Source: Phyto melanocephala (taxonomy: Eukaryota > Arthropoda > Insecta > Diptera > Rhinophoridae). Taken from it: a DNA stretch of 64,000 nucleotides. How positions within the stretch are numbered: position 1 is the stretch's first letter; each line of letters starts with the position of its first letter. A model generated the notes under the pieces. It saw only the letters and a program-made list of their open reading frames with translations, made no database searches and was not told the DNA's origin. The stretch lies in contig OW799235.1 in assembly GCA_941918925.1 (NCBI GenBank), positions 109,805,076 to 109,869,075 on the forward strand, read 5' to 3'. Of this stretch, positions 1 through 9,784 are shown one piece after another. The position numbers were made by a program, and so were the translations under genes.

Positions 1-753
1 AAATCTTTATTAATAGAGAAATTATATGAATTTTGGGTAAAACGTTATATGGGAGGTGGGCGTAAAAGTGGGCGTGGCACATTGATTTTTCGTTACAAAA
101 AAGCATCTCACCAAAAAGCAAAGTGTGCAAAATTTCAGAGTCGTACATCCAATTTTGTTGCTTTTATAACGTTTTTGTTTTTAAATATACCGAAAAATAC
201 ACTGTGCGGTATAAATTTTCGTACATTTTGAGCGATAACTCCTCTCCTAATGCATAGATTTAAATAATTTTCGGGCAGAAATATTGTTTTTACTCAGGAA
301 ATATATATTCGGAGTTTCATGAGTCTACGTTAATGCGTTTGGACACAATTCCATTTTATTCGATGTTCGAAGGACACGGTTTTTTCGACCTACTCTTGCT
401 TTTCGAGCTATAACTTTCTTCCTAATATTCCGATTTAGCCCATTTTCAATACCAAACAAACCTTGTTTATAAGAAAGATTCTGGCAAAATTTGAGCCCCC
501 TAGCTTTTTCGGTGCGATCTCTATCGTGCTTTCAACAGACGGACAGACGGACAGACGGACAGACGGACAGACGGACAGACGGACAGACGGACAGACGGAC
601 AGACGGACGGACATAGCTAGATCGTCATCAAATCAAACCCTGATTCAGAATATATATACTTTATGGGGTCTAAAATGGATATTTCGATGTGTTACAAACG
701 GAATGACAAAATGAATATACCCCCACCATTTTTTTGGTGGCGGGTATAAAAAA
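1..753 (-). mobile_element. Family A repeat (HINE/DINE-1-like), cut by window edge
   Basis: This block is nearly identical to 5735-6395 and 54560-55236. It contains the shared GTGGGCG-rich segment, a CAGACGGA microsatellite, the sequence before TATACCCCC, and a terminal hairpin (CCCCCACCA, T-run, TGGTGGCGGG, then TATAAAA) at about 717-750. The other end, with the TTCGGC hairpin and ACTTGTTT, lies outside the window. The minus call follows the HINE convention of treating the TTCGGC hairpin side as 3'. Short ORFs inside it (49-231, 463-714) recur only because the repeat recurs. They have no recognisable domain and I do not call them genes. Confidence 0.8.
535..613. repeat. GTCY-type microsatellite, 8-bp unit CAGACGGA
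   Basis: About nine to ten tandem copies of an 8-bp unit made of GTCC/GTCT tetramers (read on the other strand) sit inside the family A repeat. The equivalent sites at about 6233-6255, 55073-55095 and 41058-41082 have only two to four units, so the tract has expanded in this copy. A (GTCY)n tract inside a repeat is the classic feature of dipteran mini-me elements. Confidence 0.95.
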
Positions 754-1240
754 CTCTTTCAGCACCGTATAGCATCATCAACAAACACCTTATAATTGTA
801 GAGGGCTGGAATAAGGGAACCAAATTAAAATTTGCATAAAATGATTTCAATTCGTCACGCATTTATTTTTTTTTAAATAGCAGAACAGAAGGTTGCAACA
901 ACGTCATTTATAATTTACAAATCTATGGAGAAAATTACATTAAATGTAAAAAAACATGTGTCTCGGTGTTACGTAAAAGACGAACAACAACCAACCACCA
1001 TTAAGTGTCTAAAACAATCCACTGCCAGATATAAATATTGTACAACTTACAAGAATTATATTTCCGTTTATGGGCGGTGTTTTTTTGATAGCAACAGTTT
1101 TAATTTCACGTACATACCTTTTTGTATATTTCGATGTGTTTGAGTACTCAGGAATGTAGAAGTATGCACATACACATACGTATAAGTAAGTAAACATGAG
1201 TAAATATGTTACTACTAGAAAACCTTACGTAAGTCTGATC
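754..1240. other. Unassigned AT-rich sequence
   Basis: I see no recognisable gene. An open stretch at 925-1143 has low-complexity, non-coding-like composition and no domain I recognise. Confidence 0.5.
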
Positions 1241-1749
1241 TTTTTATACCCTTCACACAGTGAAAAAGGGTATATATAGGTTTTTCTACAATTTGCATTT
1301 CCGACCCCATAAAGTATATATTTTCTGAAAGCTTATGAATATTTTTTTTATATTTTTTGTTTTTTAATTTTTTTTTATTATTTTTTTATTTTTTATTTAA
1401 TATATTATTTATATTTTTATTATAATTTTTTTTTTAATTTTTTTTATTTTTTTTTTTATTTTTTGTATTATTTTTTGTTTGTTTTATATTTATTATATAT
1501 ATTTTAATTATTTAAAAACAAATTTTTTTTTTAAATTTTTATTTTTTTTAAATTTTAAAAAATTTTTTTTTTTATTTTTTTTTTAAATATACATACGTAA
1601 ATTTATAATTTTACAATGGGATGTTTTTATATATGTATGTACGTATTTCATTTGGGGAATGGTGGTACAAACTACTGTTATTGCATGACTACACGTTGTG
1701 AAGGGTATATAAGATTCGGCATGGCCGAATATAGCGCTCTTACTTGTTT
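1241..1749 (+). mobile_element. Family B repeat (HINE/DINE-1-like), short copy
   Basis: The left end is TTTTTATACCCTTCACACAG followed by an AAAGGGTATA arm, which forms a terminal hairpin. The right end is GTGAAGGGTATATAAGATTC, then the GGCATGGCC-centred hairpin (TTCGGC/GCCGAA), then GCGCTCTTACTTGTTT. The inner TATACCCTTCAC and GTGAAGGGTATA are subterminal inverted repeats. The core at 1340-1590 is a long T-rich, T/A-only tract, and similar tracts sit at the same place in the copies at 14400-14560 and 37260-37425. There is no coding capacity. Confidence 0.8.
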
Positions 1750-2018
1750 AATAAAAAATTATTTAAGGTTTTTGAACGATTCATAAAACTGTCAGTCTAT
1801 GGAAACTTTAAAATTTTTTATAAATATGGCCGCATACTTATCGATAAATAAATGTTTATTCGAAACATCGAATTATTTCTTATTTTCAAAGTGTTACACA
1901 AGAGAAAATTTTTATATGGAAAAAATAAACTAATTTGAAAACAATGAAGCAAGAAGCATGAATAAACAAAAAATTCATGAAAATTAATATAGGAAAAATG
2001 TTAGATAAGCGTGTGTTT

Positions 2019-2024
2019 TTTATT
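2019..2024 (-). promoter_or_regulatory. Candidate polyadenylation signal of CCT6 exon
   Basis: TTTATT on the plus strand reads AATAAA on the minus strand, 42-47 bp downstream of the CCT6 stop codon. The position suits a real 3' UTR, but the hexamer is common in AT-rich DNA. Confidence 0.4.
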
Positions 2025-2065
2025 TCTATTCAATACTTGTTAGAATTTTCAAACTCAGGAAAAAG

Positions 2066-2472
2066 TTAACCCTTAAGACTTGTCATACCAGCACGCATAA
2101 CTTCATCGACCAGCAATAAATTGCTGGCAATTACGGAACACAAATTTAAGATTTGCTTTTTAACGTTGTAGTTATCATAAACACCTAAATCAGTAGGTTT
2201 CATAGCTTCACCAGTGGGTAAGTCCAAACCAACAGGATCTGGATTGAGACGATCTTCTTCGGTCAATTTCACAATGGAGTCTTGGGCATCGTAGCCACTG
2301 TTAATGGCCAAATTTTTGGGAATTACCAGTAATGATTCAGCGAAAGCTTGTAAGCCCAAACGTATTTTACCCTTAGCAGTATCTTTGTATTTCATTAAAT
2401 GATTAAAGGCTCTGACCTCAAAGGCAGCAGCACCAGGAACAACAGCCTTATCGTTAATGGCATTGTTAATTG
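2066..2472 (-). CDS. CCT6: T-complex protein 1 subunit zeta (CCT6), terminal exon
   Basis: CCT6 is a subunit of the cytosolic TRiC/CCT chaperonin, which folds actin, tubulin and other proteins using ATP. The translated stretch covers the last ~135 residues: the end of the intermediate domain and the C-terminal equatorial domain. It has the family motifs VVPGA, AINSGYDAQD, VGLDLPTGE, DNYNVKKQ and the C-terminus VDEVMRAGMTSLKG. No frameshift or internal stop is seen. Homology starts exactly after a TTTAG acceptor (AG at 2473-2474 on the minus strand), giving a phase-1 exon: CA plus 135 codons including TAA. An AATAAA-type signal lies at 2019-2024, about 45 bp past the stop. No upstream CCT6 exon is visible, so the rest may lie beyond a long intron outside the window. 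Otherwise this is a partial duplicate. Its GC content is well above the surroundings. Confidence 0.85.
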
Positions 2473-2747
2473 CTAAACTAAACTAAACTAACTAAATCTC
2501 ATTTTAACAAGTCAACATGCTAAATTCGGTCATGTTGATTCTGATAATACTATTCAACATCAAATAGGTATAATGACCACATTACAACATTTCCTAGATT
2601 TCAGATTAAATACCATACGCCATTTTTGTTTCTCATTTCCAACTTCATCTTCGATTTTGAATTTTTAAAATAGTAAGCTTTACTGTACTAATCAAAATAT
2701 CTGCCATTTTGGTTAAAATGTCATCATTGATTATATATTTTTTTTGT

Positions 2748-2897
2748 TTAACAATATTTATAGCAGGATGAGGAGCAAATTTTTGAATTTGATTTAAAAA
2801 AAATTATTGCTTTGTCAACTTTAAGACAGTTAGGATTAATAATAACAATTTTATCTATAGGATTTTATAAATTAGCTTTTCTTCATTTATTAACTCA
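2748..2897 (+). pseudogene. NUMT: nuclear copy of mitochondrial ND5 fragment
   Basis: About 150 bp match the conserved insect ND5 (NADH dehydrogenase subunit 5) coding region. Read with the mitochondrial code they give pieces such as ALSTLRQLG, ILSMGFYKLAF and HLLT, with ATA as Met and TGA/AGA usage typical of fly mtDNA. The copy has substitutions and at least one small indel (near 2780-2785), so it is a decayed insertion and cannot encode protein in the nucleus. It lies about 275 bp from the CCT6 exon. Both edges blend into AT-rich sequence, so the ends are approximate. Confidence 0.8.
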
Positions 2898-3215
2898 AGT
2901 CCTTTCATTAAATATCAATACTGTGGAAGTGGAGCTGTATTTACTATATTTGATCCAAATATCCAACATTTTATTTTGGATGCCATATTAGATTTAACAT
3001 TTTTCAAAGCTTACGCTATTACTAGTCAAGCCCTTTCGGTGGATACTATAATTGAGAGAATTAAAATGTGTACATTTTAGTTACTAGATTTGACCCATAT
3101 ATAAACATATTCTCCGCTATTTTGTAGAGGCGGCCATCATGAATTTTAAATTTTTTTTATAGTTAGTTATATTCTACCGATAATCTCGTATGATACTCAT
3201 TGATTCTCCCTGCTA
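2890..3215. repeat. Diverged ~130-bp tandem units of a dispersed repeat
   Basis: Two related segments follow each other. At about 2893 there is CTCAAGTCCTTTCA, AATACTGTGGAAGTG, then TTGATCCAAATATCCAACAT. At about 3025 there is AGTCAAGCCCTTTCG, then GATTTGACCCATATATAAAC, then GAGGCGGCCATCATGAAT. The second GGCCAT-type block matches GGATGCCAT in the first. A weaker third unit may lie at 2560-2650. There is no coding potential. The block abuts the NUMT, so the two may have been captured or inserted together. Confidence 0.5.
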
Positions 3216-3544
3216 GCCAAAAGCTGAAAAATTTTTTTAGGAAAAACACCAAATTTTCAATATTTTGATGTTTGTATCTAGTTACTTTCAAACCGTTCAG
3301 TTTACTTCCACAACAATTTTTAAGGCTATACTCGGATATATTTACCATATTTGAAAATTAATTAGGAGCTTTTGTCACTGGGTATATTTAAAAAAAAATA
3401 TATATTTAAAAAAACAACTTTTCCGATTTGTACAAAATTGCTTACGTCTATGTCTAGAGTCATATCACATGTATTAATGTAGTAGCAAACGTGTATATAA
3501 ATTATCCTTGGGCTTAAAAATTTAAATTTTTATGATACAAAATA

Positions 3545-3835
3545 CGTGAAAAAAGGTAGTCGTGTTTATTTTCTCATCTATCGGATAGTTATGGGGAAAT
3601 TGTGCTGGATATTATCAGTGATTCATTTCCGGTTATTTTAAAGCATTGATACCGAAAACAGATATGTGCATCATATGTGTGCTTCTAAAAATTGATATCC
3701 ACCAACAGGCATACAGACGAACATTTCTTAGTCGACTTCCCAATCATAAGCTTTCAGAAAATACTTTGGTTTAGTAGTTTTTAGAGTTTAAATATATAAT
3801 ATGAATATGAGTAAATATTGTAGAAATTACAAACT
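3545..3835 (-). mobile_element. Old partial family B copy
   Basis: Read in the same direction as 37480-37740, it keeps the series GGTAGTCGTG, TTATGGGGAAATTGTGCTG, ATTGATACCGA, GCTTCTAAAAATTGAT, CCAACAGGCATACAGACGAA, ATAAGCTTTCAGAAAATA and TGTAGAAATTACAAAC. Both termini are missing or unrecognisable. It is more diverged than the copies at 14001 and 37069. Confidence 0.65.
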
Positions 3836-4069
3836 TTTTAATTTAGAAGAATTAGAATTAAAGAATTTAATTTACTTTGTTTTAATTTACCTTTTATATT
3901 TCGCCACTCACGACTTTTGTCCAAAAATAGAAAAAGCATTTTAGCTTGGTAGGTTTGTATACAAAGAGAAAAAAGCTTTATATTTATCACAGGATGTCTC
4001 ATACCAAAATCTTGCCGACCAACAAGAAAAGTCCAAGCCAATAAAACTTTGCGTATATAAAATTAAAAA
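3836..4069. other. Unassigned AT-rich spacer
   Basis: The 67-residue open frame on the minus strand (3838-4041) has no recognisable domain and is probably chance. Confidence 0.4.
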
Positions 4070-4215
4070 AAACAAGTAAGAGCACTATATTCGGCTGTGC
4101 CGAATCTTTTATACCCACCACCAATTTTGTGTACATTTAAAGCACAATATTTTTTATTTTGTTAATCGCTATAGAATAATCTCTTTATAAAAAAATATGT
4201 ATCACTTTCTTTGTA

Positions 4216-4800
4216 AAGGGTGGTTAAATTTTAAGGGCCCATGTTGAAGGTGAACTACACCTAGTCTTTAAATTTGTTTTCTGCATTTCACTTGACATTT
4301 CTCAATCGCAAACTTACTCAATTTGATCCGTGGAAAGATACGCAAATGAGCAACGCTTTAAAGTTATTCAGGTTTTTTATAAAAATGGGCGTTTAAATAA
4401 AAATGCATTTTGAGCAGTTCGTAATTCTTTTGATCAACATAATCGTTCAAATTCGTCCACAATCGGGAGAATTGTAAAAAATATTTAAATTTCTGCAAAA
4501 CAGGTCTGTATAAAATGTTAGAAAATCTGTGAATGCCTTCTTAGTTCGTTGAATGGGAACCACTGCTGGTTTTTGCGATAGTGTGGCAAAAGAGCAGTCA
4601 ACCTCGCCTCATCATCATGCCCAACAATTGAGCATCAACATTTTCATTGAAAATTCGGACCATCAGATAGAGGAGTGGCGCCAAGGAGGGGGGGGGGCAT
4701 TTGGCCGCTATTTTGTTAAATACATAATTGAACCATACAAATATTTTAATTACAAAAAGAAATAATAATAATATCCTAAATAATTTGTGTTTTATTTAAA
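4216..4800 (+). pseudogene. Deleted DD41D (rosa-like) mariner, N-terminal HTH relic
   Basis: Starts AAGGGTGGTTAAATTTTAAG next to a TA (4214-4215). Between about 4335 and 4640 lie pieces of the transposase DNA-binding region, split between frames: a first helix-turn-helix with YKNGR, VRNSFDQHN and STIGRIVKKF, then DSVAKEQSTS and HHHAQQLSI, typical of the linker/second HTH. The catalytic domain is absent. The copy at 53543-54150 has the same breakpoints, so the deletion predates amplification of the family A composite. The right TIR is lost here because the Helitron inserted and the flank beyond 5240 is deleted. Confidence 0.7.
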
Positions 4801-5232
4801 TCTATATTTATATATATAAAAGTGAAACTCTGTGTGTGTGTGTGTTAGCTATAGACTCCGAAACGAAATGGGGCTACGCCCATAAAAATTAGTTATCAAT
4901 TTTAGCTACTTGCACTTGACCGATTTTTCTGAAACTTTACACACATATCGAGCTGTCATGACTAAATAATTTCGTGATTAGAAAAGTGGTCAGTGCCACG
5001 CCCATAAAAAAAAGGTATCATTTTGAGGTACTTGCACTGGACCGATTATTCTGAAACTTTGCACACAAATTGAGCAATTATGACTTTACAATTTCGTGAC
5101 TAGAAAACTGGGCAATACCACGCCCATAAAAAAAATTATAATTTTTAGGTTTTTGCACTTGATATTCAATTAAAATTCAGAATGCATTTCGATTCATTAA
5201 GGGGCGTAGCAACGCGCGCCGGGTTTGGCTAG
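4801..5232 (+). mobile_element. Non-autonomous Helitron (432 bp, ~3 internal units)
   Basis: Starts with TC (TCTATATTTATATATATAAA) and ends with CTAG after a GC-rich stem-loop (GGCGT, AGCAACGC, GCGCC) and GGGTTTGGCTAG. Insertion is between A (4800) and T (5233). The empty site is visible in the sister copy at 54110-54125, where TTATTTAAA runs straight into TTCAACAT, so the ends are exact. It holds about three units with the near-palindrome GGGC...GCCACGCCCAT. There are no Rep/helicase sequences, so it must depend on a helper. Confidence 0.9.
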
Positions 5233-6395
5233 TTCAACATAAAATTAGGCGTTAAAGTGGGCGTGTCACCTAAACTTTTCGGCACAGTAATCACATTGCC
5301 TAGAAGGGTATATGTAGCAAATTTGATATTCATATCTCTAATATTATCGGTTTTATGAGCTTTTAAATTTCATTAACGGTAGATAACGTGGAAAGTGGGC
5401 GTTATAGTAGCATTATAGCCCTTTATTATTCCAAAATCTTTATTACTAGAGAAATTATATGAATTTTAGGTAAAACGTTATATAGGAGGTGGGCGTAAAA
5501 GTGAGCGTGGCACCTTTATTATCTGGCACAGTAATGAAATTGCCTAGGGGGATATACGTAGGAAATTTTATCATCATATCTCAAATTTTGGCGGTTTTAT
5601 GAGCTTTTAAATTTCATTAACGGTAAATAACGTGAAAAGTGGGCGTTATAGTAGGCGTGTCGAAGTTATTTTTGCGAATGAGTACAACATAGGTGTTTCA
5701 ATATAGCCCTTTATTATTCCAAAATCTTTATTAATATAGAAATTATATGAATTTTAGTTAAAACGTTATATGGGAGGTGGGCGTAAAAGTGGGCGTGGCA
5801 CATTGATTTTCCGTTACAAAAAAGCGCCTCACCAAAAAGCAAAGAGTGCAAAATTTCAGAGTCGTACATCCAATTTTGTTGCATTTATGACGTTTTTGTT
5901 TTTAAATATACCGAAAAATACACTGTGCGGTATAAATTTTCGTACATTTTGATCTATAACTCCTCTCCTAATGCATAGATTTAGATAATTTTCGGGGAAA
6001 AATATTGTTTTTACTCAGGAAGTATATATTTTAAGTTTCATGAGTCTACGTGAATGGGTTTGGACATAATTCCCTTTTATTCGATGTTCGAAGGACACGG
6101 TTTTTTCGACCTACTTTTGCTTTTCGAGCTATAACTCTGTTCCTAATATTCGGATTTAGCCCATTTTCAATACAAAGATTCTGGCAAAATTTGAGCCCCC
6201 TAGCTTTTTCGGTGCGACCTCTATCGTGCTTTCAACAGACGGACAGACGGACGGACATAGCTAGATCGTCATCAAATCAAACCCTGATTCAGAATATATA
6301 TACTTTATAGGGTCTAAAATGGATATTTCGATGTGTTACAAACGGAATGACAAAATGAATATACCCCCACCATTTTTTTGGTGGCGGGTATAAAA

Positions 6396-6513
6396 ATTTA
6401 AAGGCTTTTATTTATAAAATCAGCTAGATCAACGTTTTTATCGCTAAATATTCTAAACGTATTTTAAAGGCCGTTTAATATTATTAGCAATACATATATC
6501 TCCTCAATCTATA
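6396..6513. other. Short spacer between family A and family B copies
   Basis: AT-rich with no recognised feature. Confidence 0.4.
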
Positions 6514-6861
6514 ATTGTACCCTTTATTAGTGGTGCCAAGGGTATATAGCTCTTCCATTCCCTATGTAATTTCTACAATATTAATTTAAGGACCCATAGA
6601 ATATGTCTTTCCTGATAAATTTTTACTTGAGGATGGAGCAATGTCCGTTTTTTGGTGTGTTGGTTGAAATCAACTTTTAAAGAAGCCAAATGTAGCACAG
6701 ATCTACGCGTGGCATTAATATATGACAAATATTAAAACGAATATTTAGGAAAAACAATTTATTCATAACGCCCCTCCGAATGGTCTGGTTGCGCCAATGA
6801 CTATACGTATGTGCATGATTTACATATTTGACACGGTCGAATAAAGCATTCTTACTTGTTT
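6514..6861 (+). mobile_element. Family B repeat, degraded copy
   Basis: Has TGTACCCTTTATTAGTGGTG and CAAGGGTATATAG (left hairpin), TTTCTACAATATTAATTT, TGTGTTGGTTGAAATCAACT, and a right end with ACACGGTCGAATAAAGCATT followed by CTTACTTGTTTT. The TTCGGC arm of the right hairpin is mutated. About 350 bp remain, and the T/A-only core of other copies is missing. Confidence 0.7.
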
Positions 6862-8966
6862 TCTAATATTGACTTCAAATCGTGCAAATATTTGAGATGC
6901 AAGAAAAAATTCAGAAGAAATAAAAATTCATTTCTAAATTTGTTATAAATAATATGCTTTAATTTTGTAACAGAGTGTGTATTAAATGATTTTAACTAAA
7001 AAACTAATTCTCTAAAAATTATGTAATTTTTAATATAAATAAAATCATAAGCCATAAAACACACTATTATTGTATAAAGTGATAATATACTTCTATTAAA
7101 TTCCACACTAGTGTACCAATCTTTTTTTATTTTTTGTATTTGCAGTCATGCTGGGAACTTGAAAACAAAACGAAAACCCGAATTATATATTTTTTATTAT
7201 TGTATGCAGTGTTTCCTGCTCTGAAAACAATTTCACTGACATTTTACAGAAACTCAAATGAAAAAGTAAGCAAAGTGGTTTCGCACCGTAAGGATTTTGA
7301 CAAAAGTTATTCACATACAGACAAGAGATGCGGCTCTTTTCTTTGGTTTATAAAACTATAGAGGGGTTCCTATAATATTATGTTTTTAACAAGACATTTA
7401 CTTTCAGCATAATATGGTTCAAAAATTACATTTACATTTCAAGTTGACTTTGTTTAAATAAATCACTTTAATCCCACCAGATTACCAGTTATTAGTGATT
7501 TTGTAAATACACTTTTTTAAACATAATATGAACTACTATGCAAACATTTTATTTTTCTTTGTTTTATATATTTTTTAGTCAATGAAAGCCGTTAATCAGA
7601 GTGTATAAATGTGGCATGGCTTTTATTTTATGTCTGTTGCCTTTGGAAATTTAATTCTATTTGTTGTTCCTTTTTTGGAAGGGAAATTTGTTTTGGTTCT
7701 CTTCTATTTTTATTATCTATAGTCAAAGGTGGCCAAATACCCTTTAATACATATACACACACACTAAGATAGATTCATAGATGGATTTTCTCCTGCATAT
7801 TCCTGCCAGCTAAGCTCATGTACGATAATATGAAACTGAAAACAGACATCATTTTGTATGTTTTTTTGCATTACTATGGCAGTGCGGTAATGACTGCCAG
7901 CACCATGAGGAGCAACAAGCTTCCGATGACTAACTGTACTGAATGTTTTTTGTTATTTTGATATTTTGATATTAATCCTATATAACACAGACATGTTTTT
8001 TATTGCTACTTTTTGCAACTGTTAAAAAAAATCAACAATTTTAATTTATCAACAAAAAAATTTTTTTTTTAAATTATATTAAAGGCGTTAATTTTTTAGT
8101 ATTTCCTTTTTTATAACACTTAAAACGTGTTTAAATTTTAAATATTGGATAATAGGGATAAAATCAATATATAATCCTTTTATTTTAATTTTTTGAAAAC
8201 AAATAAAGTGGAGTCATAATTAAATTTATTTTTTATGCTTATTAATGGAAATATACGTAGCTGTGTTTATATTGAGTGACTGTGTATTGATTTTAAGCAG
8301 GGTATTTCATAAAAATTTTTATGACGAAAAACATATATACATACATACAGTATGTACGCATAAAAAATTTAAGTCATCAAAATCTGATTTGGGACAAAAA
8401 GTAACAATTTTTTTTGAAAGAATTTAAAATAAAAGCCAATAAAAACTGTTTGTTTAATTTTTTTTTTAATTAAAAAATAAATCAAAATTCAGTTAAATGC
8501 TAGTGCTTATACATATTACCAAAGTAATCAATGGCTCCCTTTACTTAAAGTTCTTAATATTAACACAAAGGTAGCTTTTTATTTATTTTATATAATTTTA
8601 GGAAAAGATGTTTTCAAATTAATTTAATTTTTACCGAAAAATATTGCTAGATTAATACCTTTTGTAAACGTTGATTTACTGTCCTTTAAGTATTGTTAAT
8701 AAAGAGCTGCGTAAAATTTTACAAAAGTTATGTGTAACACTACTTCCAGTCACTATAGTTCAGTGTAAACATAAATAACAAAACCAAAAAAACAAGACAT
8801 TACTCTCACTGAAATAAATTAATCATAACTCGAAAAGCATTTCTTTAAAGCTATATTAATGTTTATGTTTAGGGCAGTTTAAAGAGACTAGTTTTTACAG
8901 TTTTATTAGCTATAATAGCCACTAATGGTCATTTCGTAAACATATTTCAAATTATATTTAAAAATA
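6862..8966. other. Gene-free AT-rich stretch
   Basis: I see no exon, RNA gene or element end here. Open frames at 7134-7361 and 8245-8427 lack recognisable domains and look like chance frames. Confidence 0.5.
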
Positions 8967-9123
8967 TTGTTGTAGATTTTTGTTTGGCTTTAGGTCATAA
9001 AAATTCAATTTTGTTGTTTTATTTTTAAAGAAAATATTTTAAATTTCTTTATTTATTTTCTTTAAAAATAAAACAACAAAATTGAATTTTTATGACCTAA
9101 AGCCAAACAAAAATCTACAACAA
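8967..9123. repeat. Perfect 70-bp inverted repeat with 17-bp spacer
   Basis: 8967-9036 is the exact reverse complement of 9054-9123, 70 of 70 bases by direct alignment. The 17-bp spacer is 9037-9053. Symmetry stops abruptly at both outer ends. A transcript across it would fold into a long perfect hairpin. It is not related to the other repeats in the window, and no target-site duplication is obvious. Confidence 0.95.
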
Positions 9124-9352
9124 AATATATAAACAACAAAAAAGGTCAACAATACATATTTAACATTTAAAAATATTTTTATAAATTTTTCGATACTGAA
9201 GTTTGTTATTGTTTACTTTGTAGTAATAAGAAAATTTAGGGTAAATTTAAATTTCGGAATTACAATATTGTTATTATCTACATTTCAAGTTATCTAAACT
9301 AGAGCAGTTATTTCTTACAGTCACAGAACCGGTCGGTCGGTTGTACATTTTC

Positions 9353-9394
<42 letters not shown>

Positions 9395-9784
9395 ATAAAT
9401 CAGTGTTCATAAATTATTTTACTGTAATATATTAAAAAATTTCACCTGTTCTTTTATTATAAATTTAAGCAGACCTTAAAGATCAATGGATATTTCCAAG
9501 CACCCGCTTAAAGCATTTTTTATGTGATATAAGATATCATCTCGGATGGACTCTAGAAAACATCAATTTTTATTAAAAACATTGATATTATTTACTTGTA
9601 TTAAATCAGAATCAATTGATAATATAAAATAATTCAATAATTTTCTTTATGCAACCAAGTGACGGTCAAGTAACCAAAAATTTATACTTTACAGGAGTAA
9701 ATTTTGAGAATATATATTCCTTTTACTTCTGTGAGGACCATAGGGCCGCAATAAGATTATTCCAATAACTTTCATACGATATTA
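9124..9784. other. Unassigned, includes a 40-bp poly(A)
   Basis: A run of 40 A lies at 9354-9393, preceded by GGTCGGTCGG. It could be the tail of an old retroposon, but I could not identify a body upstream of it. No gene is seen. Confidence 0.5.

Larger units (their letters stand above)
4070..6395 (-). mobile_element. Family A repeat, nested composite copy
   Basis: The hairpin end at 4070 reads AACAAGTAAGAGCACTATAT, then TTCGGCTGTGCCGAA, then TTTTATACCCACCACCAA. The opposite end reads CCACCATTTTTTTGGTGGCG followed by GGTATAAAA. TTTTATACCC(A/G)CCACCAA is thus a subterminal inverted repeat. A deleted rosa-like mariner (from 4216) and a Helitron (4801-5232) are nested inside. The part at 5245-5760 carries a duplicated segment: GGCGTAAAAGTG, TGAGCTTTTAAATTTCATTA and AACGTGGAAAGTGGGCG recur at about 5390 and 5630. 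There is no protein-coding capacity of its own. The strand follows the HINE convention (TTCGGC side = 3'). Confidence 0.8.

Noticed and set aside
49..231. 60-residue open frame repeated at 5770-5952 and 54613-54801
   Set aside because: The similarity comes from the repeat DNA itself. The third copy is frameshifted and there is no codon-level constraint or domain.
9354..9393. 40-bp poly(A) as a SINE or retrocopy tail
   Set aside because: No tRNA-like head, processed gene or target duplication could be recognised upstream, so only the tract itself is supported.
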